From Syntrophomonas sp. UBA4922 (GTDB lineage: Bacteria > Bacillota > Syntrophomonadia > Syntrophomonadales > Syntrophomonadaceae): 64,000 bases of DNA. Below, in pieces: positions 55,964-64,000 of the stretch. Within the stretch, counting starts at the first letter, position 1. The number at the start of each line of letters is the position of its first letter. Location: positions 71,230 through 135,229 of the forward strand of contig DHBS01000006.1 of assembly GCA_002398825.1 (NCBI GenBank), read 5' to 3'. The notes under the pieces were generated by a model, which worked only from the letters and a program-made list of their open reading frames with translations, made no database searches and had not been told where the DNA came from. A program made the position numbers and the translations under genes.

Positions 55964-58900
55964 TTAATCAAGGTACTCTTCCCTGTCATCGCTTTCATCC
56001 AGGGTGTCGAGCACCTCTTCGTCCAGGATATCCTGTTCCAAAATCTCTTCGTCCAATATTTCTGGGTTCAAAAGGTCCTCGTCTAAGTGACCGGCGCTCT
56101 CGTCAGCCATTGCATCTGCTTCCTCTGCAGCGCCAGCATCATCGACATATTCACTACCGCTTTGCGCGGAACGGGCCACGGTGGTCTCAGGCAGTTCCAA
56201 TCCCAGTTCACGCGCTTTTTCTTTTTCGTTGACCTCATAGTCAATATCCTTGATGGTGATCTCCTGGTCATCTTCAGAGAGAATACGCACATCCAAGGCC
56301 AGGCTCTGCAGTTCCTTGATCAAGACCTTAAAGCCTTCCGGTACTCCTGGCTCCGGAATATTATCCCCTTTGACAATCGACTCGTAGGTTTTCAATCGCC
56401 CTACCACATCGTCAGACTTGACGGTCAGGATTTCCTGCAGGGTATAAGAAGCCCCATAAGCCTCCAGTGCCCAGACTTCCATTTCCCCGAAACGCTGGCC
56501 CCCGAACTGAGCCTTGCCGCCCAGGGGCTGCTGAGTTACCAGTGAGTAAGGTCCAATCGACCGGGCATGAATCTTGTCATCTACCAGATGGGCCAGTTTT
56601 AACATGTAAACATAACCCACTGTGATCTCGTGGTCAAATGGTTCCCCGGTGCGCCCGTCATACAAAACCGCTTTGCCGTTAATGGGCAGCTCGGCTTCAG
56701 ACAATTTAGTGAATATATCTTCTTCATCGGCACCGTCGAAAACCGGAGTGGCAATGTTCATACCCAGGGCGTTGGCGGCCCATCCCATGTGGCATTCCAG
56801 GATCTGCCCGATATTCATGCGGGATGGAACCCCCAGAGGATTGAGGACAATCTGTACCGGGGTGCCGTCTTCAAGAAAAGGCATATCCTCTTCGGGCAAT
56901 ATTCTCGAAATAACCCCCTTGTTGCCGTGCCGGCCTGCCATTTTGTCGCCTTCGGAGATCTTGCGCTTCTGAGCTATATATACTCTGACCAGTTGATTGA
57001 CCCCGGGGGGCAATTCATCGCCATTTTCCCTGGAAAAGCGTTTCACTGCTACTACTTTGCCGGCTTCACCGTGAGGCACCCGCAGGGAGGAGTCCCTGAC
57101 TTCTCTGGCTTTCTCCCCAAATATCGCTCGGAGCAGCCTTTCTTCCGGCGTCAACTCGGTTTCTCCCTTGGGGGTCACTTTTCCTACCAGTATGTCATCG
57201 GCGCGAACCTCGGCCCCTACCCGGATAACCCCTTGATCATCCAGGTTTTTTAGCATATCTTCAGATACGTTGGGAATGTCCCGGGTGATTTCCTCAGGCC
57301 CCAGTTTGGTATCGCGAGCTTCGCATTCATATTCCTCTATGTGAATAGAAGTAAATACATCTTCCTTAACCAATCTCTCCGATATTAGAATGGCGTCCTC
57401 GTAATTGTATCCTTCCCAGGGCATGAAAGCCACCAGGACATTGCGTCCCAAGGCCAGCTCGCCATTGCATGTGCTGGGGCCGTCGGCGATTATCTCATTG
57501 GCTTCCACATAGTCTCCGGCTCTTACAATAGGCCGCTGGTTATAGCAGGTACCCTGATTGGAACGTACAAACTTCAGCAGATTATGGATTTCGATGCCTC
57601 CGCCATCAGTGTCGATCACGATGCGGTCGGCACTGACTTTGCGCACCCGTCCGGATTTTTTGGAAAGAACCACGGCTCCCGAGTCCTTGGCCGCCTTATA
57701 CTCCAGGCCGGTGCCAACCACCGGAGCCTGGGTGCGTACCAGCGGCACCGCCTGGCGCTGCATATTGGCCCCCATCAGAGCGCGGTTGGCGTCATCGTTT
57801 TCCAGGAAGGGGATCAACGAGGTGGCCACACTGAAGACCTGTTTGGGGGAAACGTCCATATAGTCTACACGGTTTACCGGCACCTCCAGGATCTCTTCCG
57901 CGAAACGGGCCTCGACGCGGTCCTCCCTGAAATAGCCGTTCTCGTCCAGGGGAGCATTGGCCTGAGCTACCACGAATTCTTCCTCTTCATCTGCGGACAG
58001 ATAGTGAATCTCTTCCAGCACCCTGCCCGTGGCCTTATCCACTTTGCGATAAGGGGTTTCGATAAACCCGAAGTCATTGACCCTCCCGAAGGTGGCCAGA
58101 TTCCCGATCAGTCCTATGTTGGGACCTTCAGGGGTCTCGATGGGGCAGATCCTGCCGTAGTGCGAATGGTGCACGTCGCGGACCTGGAAGCCGGCCCTCT
58201 CGCGGGTCAGGCCACCTGGTCCCAGGGCGCTCAAGCGTCTTTTGTGAGTGAGTTCGGCCAGGGGATTGGTTTGGTCCATAAACTGCGACAGCTGTGAGCT
58301 GCCAAAGAACTCCTTCACCGCTGCGGTGATAGGCCGGATATTAATAAGTACCTGGGGGGTCAAGCTCTCCACATCATGGATGCTCATACGCTCCCGCACC
58401 ACCCGCTCCATGCGTACCAAACCGGTGCGGAACTGGTTCTGCAGGAGTTCGCCAATTGACCTCAGACGGCGGTTGCCGAGGTGGTCGATAACATCGGTCT
58501 TGCCATCGCCCTGAATCAGACGGATGAGATAGCCGATGGTGGCGGTGATGTCTTTTACGGTTAAATGTCTGGTTTCAACCGGAATGTCCAGACCCAGCTT
58601 TTTATTCACCTTGTAACGGCCTACCTGGGCCATATCGTAGCGGCGCGGATCGAAGAACAGGTTGTTCAAGAGCTGTTCCGCGGCGTCTTCCGTAGCCATT
58701 TCTCCGGGACGGAGACGGCGGTAAAATTCGATCAGGGCTTCCTTCTTGTTGGTGGTGGTATCCTTGTCCAGGGTTTTGGCGAGGATCTCTTCCTCTTCGT
58801 AAAGACTGAGAATGACCTCATTGGTCTCAAAGCCAATGCATCTTAAAAGTACCGTAACCGGGATTTTACGGGTCTTGTCTATACGGGTATAGATAACCCC

Positions 58901-59425
58901 GGCGCTGTCCATTTCCAGTTCAAACCAGGCCCCGCGGTTGGGAATGATGGTGGAGCCATACAATTTGTTGCCGGCCACATCCACGCGGTCATTAAAATAT
59001 ACCCCGGGCGATTTTACCAATTGGCTGACAACCACACGTTCCGCACCATTAATAATGAAGGTTCCCTTGTCGGTCATGAGGGGAAGATCACCCATATACA
59101 CTTCTGATTCTTTAATCTCCCCGTTTTCTTTATCTGTAAGCCGCACCTTCAGTTTCAAGGGGGCTTGATAGCTAACATCCCTTTCCTTGCATTCGTGAAC
59201 CTCGTACTTGGGTTCACCCAGGCTGTAATCAATGAAACCTAATTCCAAATTGCCGGTAAAATCGGATATGGGGAATACTTCCTGTAAAGCCTCCCTTAAT
59301 CCCTTTTCGATAAACCAGCGGTAGGAACTCAGCTGCATCTGGATAAGATTGGGCAGCTCAATGGGTTCATCGATCCTTGAGTAACTGAGCCGCTGGACTC
59401 GACCATATTGTTCAACTTTTGCCAT
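55964..59425 (-). CDS. rpoB: RNA polymerase beta subunit
   Basis: 1153 residues from the ATG at 59425 ([18 protein letters not shown]). The rifampicin region reads [31 protein letters not shown] (in parts: [23 protein letters not shown]), the sensitive form. [12 protein letters not shown] and the C-terminal [19 protein letters not shown] are normal. After about residue 1085 there is a long acidic tail with repeated Ile/Leu-Asp-Glu units such as [17 protein letters not shown], ending REEYLD. It pairs with rpoC, 58 bp downstream. Confidence 0.99.
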   Translation of the reverse strand: MAKVEQYGRVQRLSYSRIDEPIELPNLIQMQLSSYRWFIEKGLREALQEVFPISDFTGNLELGFIDYSLGEPKYEVHECKERDVSYQAPLKLKVRLTDKENGEIKESEVYMGDLPLMTDKGTFIINGAERVVVSQLVKSPGVYFNDRVDVAGNKLYGSTIIPNRGAWFELEMDSAGVIYTRIDKTRKIPVTVLLRCIGFETNEVILSLYEEEEILAKTLDKDTTTNKKEALIEFYRRLRPGEMATEDAAEQLLNNLFFDPRRYDMAQVGRYKVNKKLGLDIPVETRHLTVKDITATIGYLIRLIQGDGKTDVIDHLGNRRLRSIGELLQNQFRTGLVRMERVVRERMSIHDVESLTPQVLINIRPITAAVKEFFGSSQLSQFMDQTNPLAELTHKRRLSALGPGGLTRERAGFQVRDVHHSHYGRICPIETPEGPNIGLIGNLATFGRVNDFGFIETPYRKVDKATGRVLEEIHYLSADEEEEFVVAQANAPLDENGYFREDRVEARFAEEILEVPVNRVDYMDVSPKQVFSVATSLIPFLENDDANRALMGANMQRQAVPLVRTQAPVVGTGLEYKAAKDSGAVVLSKKSGRVRKVSADRIVIDTDGGGIEIHNLLKFVRSNQGTCYNQRPIVRAGDYVEANEIIADGPSTCNGELALGRNVLVAFMPWEGYNYEDAILISERLVKEDVFTSIHIEEYECEARDTKLGPEEITRDIPNVSEDMLKNLDDQGVIRVGAEVRADDILVGKVTPKGETELTPEERLLRAIFGEKAREVRDSSLRVPHGEAGKVVAVKRFSRENGDELPPGVNQLVRVYIAQKRKISEGDKMAGRHGNKGVISRILPEEDMPFLEDGTPVQIVLNPLGVPSRMNIGQILECHMGWAANALGMNIATPVFDGADEEDIFTKLSEAELPINGKAVLYDGRTGEPFDHEITVGYVYMLKLAHLVDDKIHARSIGPYSLVTQQPLGGKAQFGGQRFGEMEVWALEAYGASYTLQEILTVKSDDVVGRLKTYESIVKGDNIPEPGVPEGFKVLIKELQSLALDVRILSEDDQEITIKDIDYEVNEKEKARELGLELPETTVARSAQSGSEYVDDAGAAEEADAMADESAGHLDEDLLNPEILDEEILEQDILDEEVLDTLDESDDREEYLD

Positions 59426-59558
59426 CCAGTGTTCACCCCTTTTTTTTAATCCGAAAAGAGTGAAAAGCAAGGCCTAATCTAAAACCTCGCTTTATTCGAA
59501 ACTACCCCAGCATTTATACCATAAAGCCACTTAGTTTATTACTAAATGGCAAGTATTA

Positions 59559-59587
59559 ATGTTAGCATATGAGGTACTGGAGGTCAA
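59559..59587 (-). promoter_or_regulatory. Promoter of rpoB-rpoC
   Basis: TTGACC (59582-59587) and TAACAT (59559-59564) are 17 bp apart on the minus strand, with an extended -10 TGC. It lies about 130 bp ahead of the rpoB start, after the stop of the membrane-protein gene. It would let rpoBC be made apart from rplJL. Confidence 0.65.
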
Positions 59588-59616
59588 GGGTTTTCTGTAA
59601 TTTTTTCACTTTTTCA

Positions 59617-60303
59617 TTATATATCAGGTTTATCTTCGGCTTGCTCTATAGTGGGAATCTCTGCTTGCACAACATTATCCAGAGAATACCTGGCATCGAT
59701 CAGCCTCTCCATGCGCTTGACCTGCCGCCGGTAGACTATCCAGATAAGGCCCCAGCCAATGACCAGGAGGCTTATAACTGATGGCAGAATCTCAATGGTA
59801 ATGGCGGTCATTGCGAATCTATACTCTTCAGTCTCTGCCTGGGTCGCAATGGCCCAGGTGGCGGCAAAGCCTTCAGGCCATTGTGATTTCACAGCCGGCC
59901 TGGCTTTCATGATAAAGCCGGGAACTTCCATTTTGACCTGGCCTGATCTAGCAGCGGTCAAATCATAGAACGTGGTGCCTTCCTTATAGGTTTGTGAATC
60001 AAGCGTTATCTTGGTAATTTTAACAGCCACATAGTTCTTGGTTTTAGCCACAATGGGCAAACGGTCGGACAGTTGGTTGTAGGAAGTCCAGCCCTCAATC
60101 TGGCGGGTGAAGGTATCAGGCTGCCCGCTCTGCCGCTGCCAGCCACCCTCCGGGTTAATAAGATCCGGGTCATCGGTAGTTATGGTTTCAGTTAGAATCT
60201 GACCGTTTTGCCAGGTCAGGGTCCAGTCGAAATCGGCGGCCAAGACATCTGCAGGGCAGGCCAACAATAATACTAAGACCAGAAAAACCACATTCAGCCT
60301 CAT
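59617..60303 (-). CDS. Single-pass membrane protein of unknown function
   Basis: 228 residues; ATG with GGGGGATG upstream. I do not recognise the family. A signal peptide (LNVVFLVLVLLLACPADVLA) is followed by an outside domain of about 155 residues rich in Thr and aromatic residues (FDWTLTWQNGQIL), then a membrane helix (SVISLLVIGWGLIWIVYRR, about 178-196), and a short cytoplasmic tail. The topology is outside-N, inside-C. It sits alone between the rplL terminator and the rpoB promoter, where most Firmicutes have nothing or a methyltransferase gene. Codon use matches its neighbours. Confidence 0.8.
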   Translation of the reverse strand: MRLNVVFLVLVLLLACPADVLAADFDWTLTWQNGQILTETITTDDPDLINPEGGWQRQSGQPDTFTRQIEGWTSYNQLSDRLPIVAKTKNYVAVKITKITLDSQTYKEGTTFYDLTAARSGQVKMEVPGFIMKARPAVKSQWPEGFAATWAIATQAETEEYRFAMTAITIEILPSVISLLVIGWGLIWIVYRRQVKRMERLIDARYSLDNVVQAEIPTIEQAEDKPDI

Positions 60304-60400
60304 TATAGAATCATCCCCCTATCCCCTGTTATTAAACCCTTCTATATATATTCCCAGGTTGCACCATTCTAATATAATCTTATTACGAATTTCCCAATAA

Positions 60401-60430
60401 AAAAAGGTGCTGCCTGCACAGCACCTTTTT
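60401..60430 (-). terminator. Terminator of rplJ-rplL
   Basis: AAAAAGGTGCTG (60401-60412) and CAGCACCTTTTT (60419-60430) form a perfect 12 bp stem with a six-base loop, ending in a T-run on the minus strand 11 bp after rplL. Confidence 0.88.
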
Positions 60431-60440
60431 ATGGGGCAAG

Positions 60441-60812
60441 TTATTTGATCTCCACAGTTCCGCCGGCCTCTTCGATCTTGGCTTTGATTTCAGCGGCTTC
60501 CTGTTTGGTGACCTTTTCCTTGATGGGGTTGGGTGCGGCGTCAACCAGATCTTTGGCCTCTTTCAGGCCCAGGCTGGTCAGTTCGCGGACTACCTTGATG
60601 ACATTGACCTTCTTCTCGCCGGAAGAAGTCAGGATTACATCGAACTCGGTCTGTTCTTCTTCGGGCTCGGCGGCGGCGGCCGGAGCAGCGGCAACCGCCA
60701 TGGGGGCGGCGGCGCTCACGCCGAATTCTTCTTCCAATGCCTTGACCAGCTCGGACAGTTCCAGAACGGTGAGACCTTTAACGATATCGATAACTTCCTG
60801 TACTTTACTCAT
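60441..60812 (-). CDS. rplL: 50S ribosomal protein L7/L12
   Basis: 123 residues; stalk protein that recruits translation GTPases, present in several copies. N-terminal dimerisation helices, an Ala/Pro-rich hinge ([16 protein letters not shown]), and the C-terminal domain ([20 protein letters not shown]) are all visible. 52 bp after rplJ. Confidence 0.98.
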   Translation of the reverse strand: MSKVQEVIDIVKGLTVLELSELVKALEEEFGVSAAAPMAVAAAPAAAAEPEEEQTEFDVILTSSGEKKVNVIKVVRELTSLGLKEAKDLVDAAPNPIKEKVTKQEAAEIKAKIEEAGGTVEIK

Positions 60813-60864
60813 TGAAAAAACCTCCTGTTTCTTAATTATTCTTTTAGGCAGTCTATCTATTGGC

Positions 60865-61389
60865 TTAGCCGGCGGCTTTCTGTACGCGGATTTGATCCAA
60901 TGCCCGGGCTAATCCGGATATGTTGGCATTAAGCACATACACCAGGCTGGTTATCGGAGCCTGCATGGTTCCCACTACCTGAGCCAGGAGTACTTCTTTA
61001 GGCGGCAGGTCGGCCAAAGCCTTAATACGGTCGGCCGCCACCACCTGGCCCTGCACGATTCCCACTTTGACCTCGAGTTTCTTGCGCTCCTTGATGAACT
61101 CATAAATGGCTTTGGCGGGTGTTACCAGGTCATCGTCACTGAATAAAACCGCATTGGGACCGTCAATCTGATTGACGATCTCATTGTAGCCACAGTTGCC
61201 CAGGGCAAATTCCATCATGGTGTTTTTAACCACCCGGTATTCCACACCGGGAATGCGCAGCCGGTTCCTCAGAGAGGTCATCTCTTCAACATTCAAGCCG
61301 CGATAGTCGGTGAAAATGATCAAGCTGGCTTTATCGATCCTGTCTTGAAGCTGCTGCACAACCTTTTGTTTTTCTTCCAATTTCGGCAT
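60865..61389 (-). CDS. rplJ: 50S ribosomal protein L10
   Basis: 174 residues; base of the stalk and anchor of L7/L12, and in many bacteria the autorepressor of its operon. [21 protein letters not shown] and [21 protein letters not shown] are family motifs. The gene is preceded by a typical L10 leader and terminator. Confidence 0.97.
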   Translation of the reverse strand: MPKLEEKQKVVQQLQDRIDKASLIIFTDYRGLNVEEMTSLRNRLRIPGVEYRVVKNTMMEFALGNCGYNEIVNQIDGPNAVLFSDDDLVTPAKAIYEFIKERKKLEVKVGIVQGQVVAADRIKALADLPPKEVLLAQVVGTMQAPITSLVYVLNANISGLARALDQIRVQKAAG

Positions 61390-61430
61390 TTTACTTCACC
61401 CCCTTTTTGTCATTTGGGCCACAAATCAAA

Positions 61431-61560
61431 AACCTCTGCAGCCTGTGCAGAGGTTATCCAATAGTCTATATCATAAATCTATTCGATCATAACCTCGGCT
61501 GGCGAACGACGTTCTTTAAGGTTTCCCACCGGCTGTCTACGGTTTTGATTTGCAGTTTTT
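61431..61560 (-). promoter_or_regulatory. L10 leader with attenuator
   Basis: The 185 bp between rplA and rplJ carries, on the minus strand, GTAGACAGCCGGTGGG, a spacer, then GCCAGCCGAGGTT (about 61484-61545), which matches the known L10(L12)4-binding leader. Near 61431-61455, AACCTCTGCA and TGCAGAGGTT form a perfect 10 bp stem with a T-run: an attenuator or terminator before rplJ. Excess L10 is expected to bind the leader and lower expression. Confidence 0.75.
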
Positions 61561-61574
61561 GTATAGGGTAAGGC

Positions 61575-62276
61575 TTATTTGCTCATGGCAGCCAATACCA
61601 ACGGGTTGATTTTAATCCCCGGGCCCATAGTTGAACAGACCGTAACTGAGCGCATGTACTGACCTTTGGCTGCAGCCGGGCGGGCCTTGATTAATGCTTC
61701 GGAAAAAACCGTCAGGTTTTCCTGCAGCTTGTCAATCTCGAAGGATACTCTGCCGATAGGCGCATGAATAATAGCGTTTTTATCCACACGGTATTCAATG
61801 CGTCCAGCCTTGAGTTCCTTGATGGTGCGCTCGATATCGAAGGTTACAGTGCCTGATTTGGGGTTGGGCATAAGACCGCGAGGCCCCAATATTTTACCTA
61901 ACTTACCAACCACCGCCATCATGTCCGGTGTAGCGACCGCGACATCGAAATCAAACCAGCCGCCCTGGATCTTCTCGGCGAGGTCTTCGGCGCCGACATA
62001 GTCAGCTCCGGAATTTTCGGCCTCTTTTACTTTTTCTCCTTTAGCAAAAACCAGCACTCTCCGGGTTTTTCCGGTTCCGTGCGGCAGGCTGACCGTGCCT
62101 CTAACCTGCTGGTCAGCATGGCGGGGGTCTACCCCTAATTTGATGTGAACTTCTACGGTTTCATCGAACTTGGCCTTGGCAATGTCTTTAACCATTTGCA
62201 ATGCCTGGGCTGGTTCGTACAATTGCGTTCTGTCGATTTGTTTGGCAGCGTCCTGATAGGCCTTGCCTCGTTTCAT
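61575..62276 (-). CDS. rplA: 50S ribosomal protein L1
   Basis: 233 residues; mobile L1 stalk at the E site and often an mRNA repressor. [19 protein letters not shown] at the start, and [20 protein letters not shown] with PKSGTV are diagnostic. Between rplK and the L10 leader. Confidence 0.98.
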   Translation of the reverse strand: MKRGKAYQDAAKQIDRTQLYEPAQALQMVKDIAKAKFDETVEVHIKLGVDPRHADQQVRGTVSLPHGTGKTRRVLVFAKGEKVKEAENSGADYVGAEDLAEKIQGGWFDFDVAVATPDMMAVVGKLGKILGPRGLMPNPKSGTVTFDIERTIKELKAGRIEYRVDKNAIIHAPIGRVSFEIDKLQENLTVFSEALIKARPAAAKGQYMRSVTVCSTMGPGIKINPLVLAAMSK

Positions 62277-62326
62277 TAAGTATACCTCCTTGTGGTTGGT
62301 GCGGATTTAATCCTCCCACATTAGTG

Positions 62327-62752
62327 TCATTCGACTACTTCCAATCCCATACTGCGCGCGGTGCCCTCGATCATGCGAATAGCAGCGTCCAGATCGGCTG
62401 CGTTCAGGTCATCTTTCTTGGTTTCAGCGATTTCTACGACCTTGGCCCGAGTCACTTTGCCGACCTTTTTCTTATTAGGCTCACCTGAGCCTTTTTCAAC
62501 ACTGGCGGCCTTCTTTAAGAGGTCTGAGGCCGGTGGGGACTTCAATACGAAGGTAAAGGAACGGTCTTCAAAGACGGTGATCTCAACCGGGATGATAAAA
62601 CCGGTTTTATCAGCTGTCCTGGCGTTATAATCCTTGCAAAATCCCATAATATTGACACCATATTGACCCAGTGCAGGCCCGACTGGCGGGGCAGGGGTGG
62701 CTTTTCCGGCGCTGATCTGTAATGATACCTTGCCAATAACCTTTTTAGCCAA
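62327..62752 (-). CDS. rplK: 50S ribosomal protein L11
   Basis: 141 residues; GTPase-associated centre, needed for the RelA stringent response and thiostrepton binding. [21 protein letters not shown] and [15 protein letters not shown] in the N-terminal domain, and [10 protein letters not shown] at the end, are diagnostic. Confidence 0.98.
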   Translation of the reverse strand: MAKKVIGKVSLQISAGKATPAPPVGPALGQYGVNIMGFCKDYNARTADKTGFIIPVEITVFEDRSFTFVLKSPPASDLLKKAASVEKGSGEPNKKKVGKVTRAKVVEIAETKKDDLNAADLDAAIRMIEGTARSMGLEVVE

Positions 62753-62764
62753 CTCTTCACCTCC

Positions 62765-63361
62765 TTACAGTTTTTCTATTTGTTCATAATCCAGCTCGAC
62801 TGGGGTTTCCCTGCCGAACATGGAAATATTAACCCTTACTTTTCCTCTATCCGGGAGCAGCTCTTTGACGATGCCCTCGAAATTGGCAAAGGGGCCAGTG
62901 CGAACCCTGATGTTCTCCCCGATTTCGATATCAATGAATTTCGGTTTGCTTTCGATCAGGCCCATTTGGCGCAGGATTTTGTTGATTTCATCTTCGCGCA
63001 GAGGAATGGGCTTGCTGCCGCTGCCTACAAATCCAGTGACACCGGGAGTGTGTCGAACCACATACCAGGAATCCTCGCTCATAATCATGTTTACCAGAAC
63101 ATAGCCGGGGAATACCCGCTTGCTGGTGACCTTCCTTTTGCCGCCTTTATACTCGACCTCTTTTTCTTCAGGGATTAAAACATCAAAGATCTTATCCTGC
63201 ATATTCATGGATTCAACCCTTTTAGCCAGGTCCACTTTGATCTTGTTTTCATAACCCGAATAGGTATGAACCACGAACCATTCTCCCCGGGTCTCGGGCG
63301 CAGCCTCTGCAGCAGTTCCAACCTCTTCCGGTAATGCGGAATCAACTTTCGATGTGGTCAT
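62765..63361 (-). CDS. nusG: Transcription antitermination factor NusG
   Basis: 198 residues. Couples RNA polymerase with the ribosome, Rho or pausing sites. The NGN domain begins EWFVVHTYSGYENKIKVDLAKR after a variable acidic extension of about 25 residues. VFPGYVLVNMIMSEDSWYVVRHTPGVTGFVG (in parts: VFPGYVLVNM, RHTPGVTGFVG) and the C-terminal KOW domain follow. Between secE and rplK. Confidence 0.97.
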   Translation of the reverse strand: MTTSKVDSALPEEVGTAAEAAPETRGEWFVVHTYSGYENKIKVDLAKRVESMNMQDKIFDVLIPEEKEVEYKGGKRKVTSKRVFPGYVLVNMIMSEDSWYVVRHTPGVTGFVGSGSKPIPLREDEINKILRQMGLIESKPKFIDIEIGENIRVRTGPFANFEGIVKELLPDRGKVRVNISMFGRETPVELDYEQIEKL

Positions 63362-63375
63362 GGGAACTACCTCCT

Positions 63376-63627
63376 TTAAGCAAAGGCTTTAAATAATCTG
63401 TCCAGGGCGAATGATAAGCCCATATCAAAGATCCAGATCAGTATGGCTACAAAGGCTACCGAAACCAGCACCACGCCGGTATAGGCCAGGAGCTGTTGGC
63501 GGTTAGGCCAGTGGACCTTTTTCAATTCATACCATACACCCAGCATGAATCCTTTAACTTGATCCCATTTGCCTTTGACGTTTTCATCTTTTTTGGCAGG
63601 ACTGCTGTTCTTGGTCAAAACTTTCAC
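63376..63627 (-). CDS. secE: Protein translocase subunit SecE
   Basis: 83 residues; clamp around SecY. One C-terminal membrane helix (GVVLVSVAFVAILIWIFDMGLSFAL) preceded by the conserved amphipathic stretch VWYELKKVHWPNRQQLL. This is the short Gram-positive form. Between rpmG and nusG. Confidence 0.96.
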   Translation of the reverse strand: MKVLTKNSSPAKKDENVKGKWDQVKGFMLGVWYELKKVHWPNRQQLLAYTGVVLVSVAFVAILIWIFDMGLSFALDRLFKAFA

Positions 63628-63636
63628 ATCCTGATT

Positions 63637-63786
63637 CTACTTAATTTCCTTATGGACGGTATGGGTATTGCAAAATCTGCAGTACTTTTTCACTTCAACT
63701 TTTTCGGTATGCTTCTTCTTGTTTTTGGTGGTTGTATAATTGCGCTGCTTGCACTCGGTGCAGGCCATGGTTATACCGACCCTCAT
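63637..63786 (-). CDS. rpmG: 50S ribosomal protein L33
   Basis: 49 residues, read directly from the sequence. ATG at 63786 with GGAGG 11 bp upstream. [20 protein letters not shown], followed by [20 protein letters not shown] and [13 protein letters not shown] and CRFC give the zinc-binding form. First gene of the secE-nusG operon, behind its promoter. Confidence 0.96.
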   Translation of the reverse strand: MRVGITMACTECKQRNYTTTKNKKKHTEKVEVKKYCRFCNTHTVHKEIK

Positions 63787-63828
63787 GCTCTTCGACACCT
63801 CCATCCTGGTACACAAAAATCCTAGAAT

Positions 63829-63857
63829 ACTCTATCACACTGTAAGCAAGGTGTCAA
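63829..63857 (-). promoter_or_regulatory. Promoter of rpmG-secE-nusG-rplK-rplA
   Basis: Perfect TTGACA (63852-63857), 17 bp spacer, TAGAGT (63829-63834), with an extended -10 TG. It lies about 40 bp ahead of the rpmG start and after the tuf terminator. Confidence 0.75.
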
Positions 63858-63878
63858 TGTTACCTGATTTTGGGTAGA

Positions 63879-63910
63879 AACAACAGCAGGGGTTAATCCC
63901 TGCTGTTGTT
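63879..63910 (-). terminator. Terminator of the second tuf gene
   Basis: AACAACAGCAGGG (63879-63891) and its complement (63898-63910) form a perfect 13 bp stem with a six-base loop. Only TTTC follows as a T-run, so termination may be incomplete. It lies 21 bp after the tuf stop. Confidence 0.75.
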
Positions 63911-63930
63911 CCCCGGTATGGTAAATCAAT

Positions 63931-64000
63931 TTAGCTGTTAATGGAAGTGACCACGCCGGCGCCTACGGTTCTGCCGCCCTCGCGGATTGCGAAGCGCAGT
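63931..64000 (-). CDS. tuf: Elongation factor Tu, C-terminal end of a second copy
   Basis: The last 22 codons plus stop of a tuf gene that continues past the right edge. The 70 bp are identical to 47768-47837, the end of the first copy, whereas the flanks differ within a few bases. It reads ...[22 protein letters not shown]. This second copy stands upstream of rpmG, a common place for tufB, and is closed by its own terminator. Confidence 0.93.
   Translation of the reverse strand, partial: LRFAIREGGRTVGAGVVTSINS

Noticed and set aside
1..64000. tRNA genes, CRISPR arrays, insertion sequences, prophage
   Set aside because: I read the intergenic regions and saw no cloverleaf, no regularly spaced repeats, and no transposase or integrase sequence.

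Overview
The window looks like chromosomal DNA of an anaerobic, endospore-forming member of the Firmicutes (Clostridia; the mix of genes would fit the Syntrophomonadaceae or relatives). The evidence is the Gram-positive ribosomal gene order, strong AGGAGG-type ribosome binding sites with many TTG and GTG starts, sporulation-type proteins (CwlD-like amidase, YheC/YheD family), zinc-ribbon forms of S14, L33 and L36, a five-piece glutamate synthase, LL-diaminopimelate aminotransferase, and a probable selenoprotein. Almost everything is on the minus strand; only nadE and one YheC/YheD gene read rightward. The genus is inference.

Region 1 (1-5.7 kb): an arginine operon argC-argJ-argB-argD-argF, with argF cut by the window edge, behind a promoter overlapped by a perfect palindrome. 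A kynurenine-formamidase-like cyclase gene with its own terminator lies upstream. Region 2 (6-8 kb): dapF and dapL, the short lysine/peptidoglycan branch, apparently at the end of the nitrogen operon.

Region 3 (8-22.7 kb) is a nitrogen-assimilation island: an ANTAR RNA-binding regulator, glnA, a glutamate synthase split into five genes (amidotransferase, FMN, ferredoxin, FAD and GXGXG subunits), asnB, glutamine-dependent nadE, and carA-glnB-amtB. Nearly all of these make, use or sense glutamine and ammonium. Five leaders here (ANTAR gene, asnB, amtB, glnB, carA) contain a hairpin with a six-base loop beginning AA and with G at position 4, closed by a C-G pair. Four are beside intrinsic terminators, and in three of those the hairpin shares bases with the terminator. 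This is the layout expected of ANTAR-controlled antitermination, so the window appears to hold both the regulator and its local regulon. This is the most interesting system here.

Region 4 (22.7-30.5 kb): a Spx/ArsC-like gene with an in-frame TGA exactly where the first active-site cysteine belongs, followed by a bacterial SECIS-like hairpin; a radical SAM gene and a Memo/LigB-AMMECR1 fusion (AmmeMemoRadiSam system); a CwlD-like amidase; and two divergent YheC/YheD genes, one an apparent internal duplication.

Region 5 (30.6-64 kb): the transcription/translation superoperon, read leftward from the window end: end of a second tuf, rpmG-secE-nusG-rplK-rplA, rplJ-rplL behind an L10 leader, a membrane protein of unknown function, rpoB-rpoC, an L7Ae-like gene-rpsL-rpsG-fusA-tuf, the S10/spc/alpha run from rpsJ to rplQ, truA, and rplM-rpsI. 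Departures from the usual Firmicutes layout: map is missing between adk and infA, the ECF transporter genes usually found between rplQ and truA are replaced by about 560 bp of hairpin-rich non-coding DNA, RpoB has a long acidic tail, and EF-Tu carries a four-cysteine insertion.
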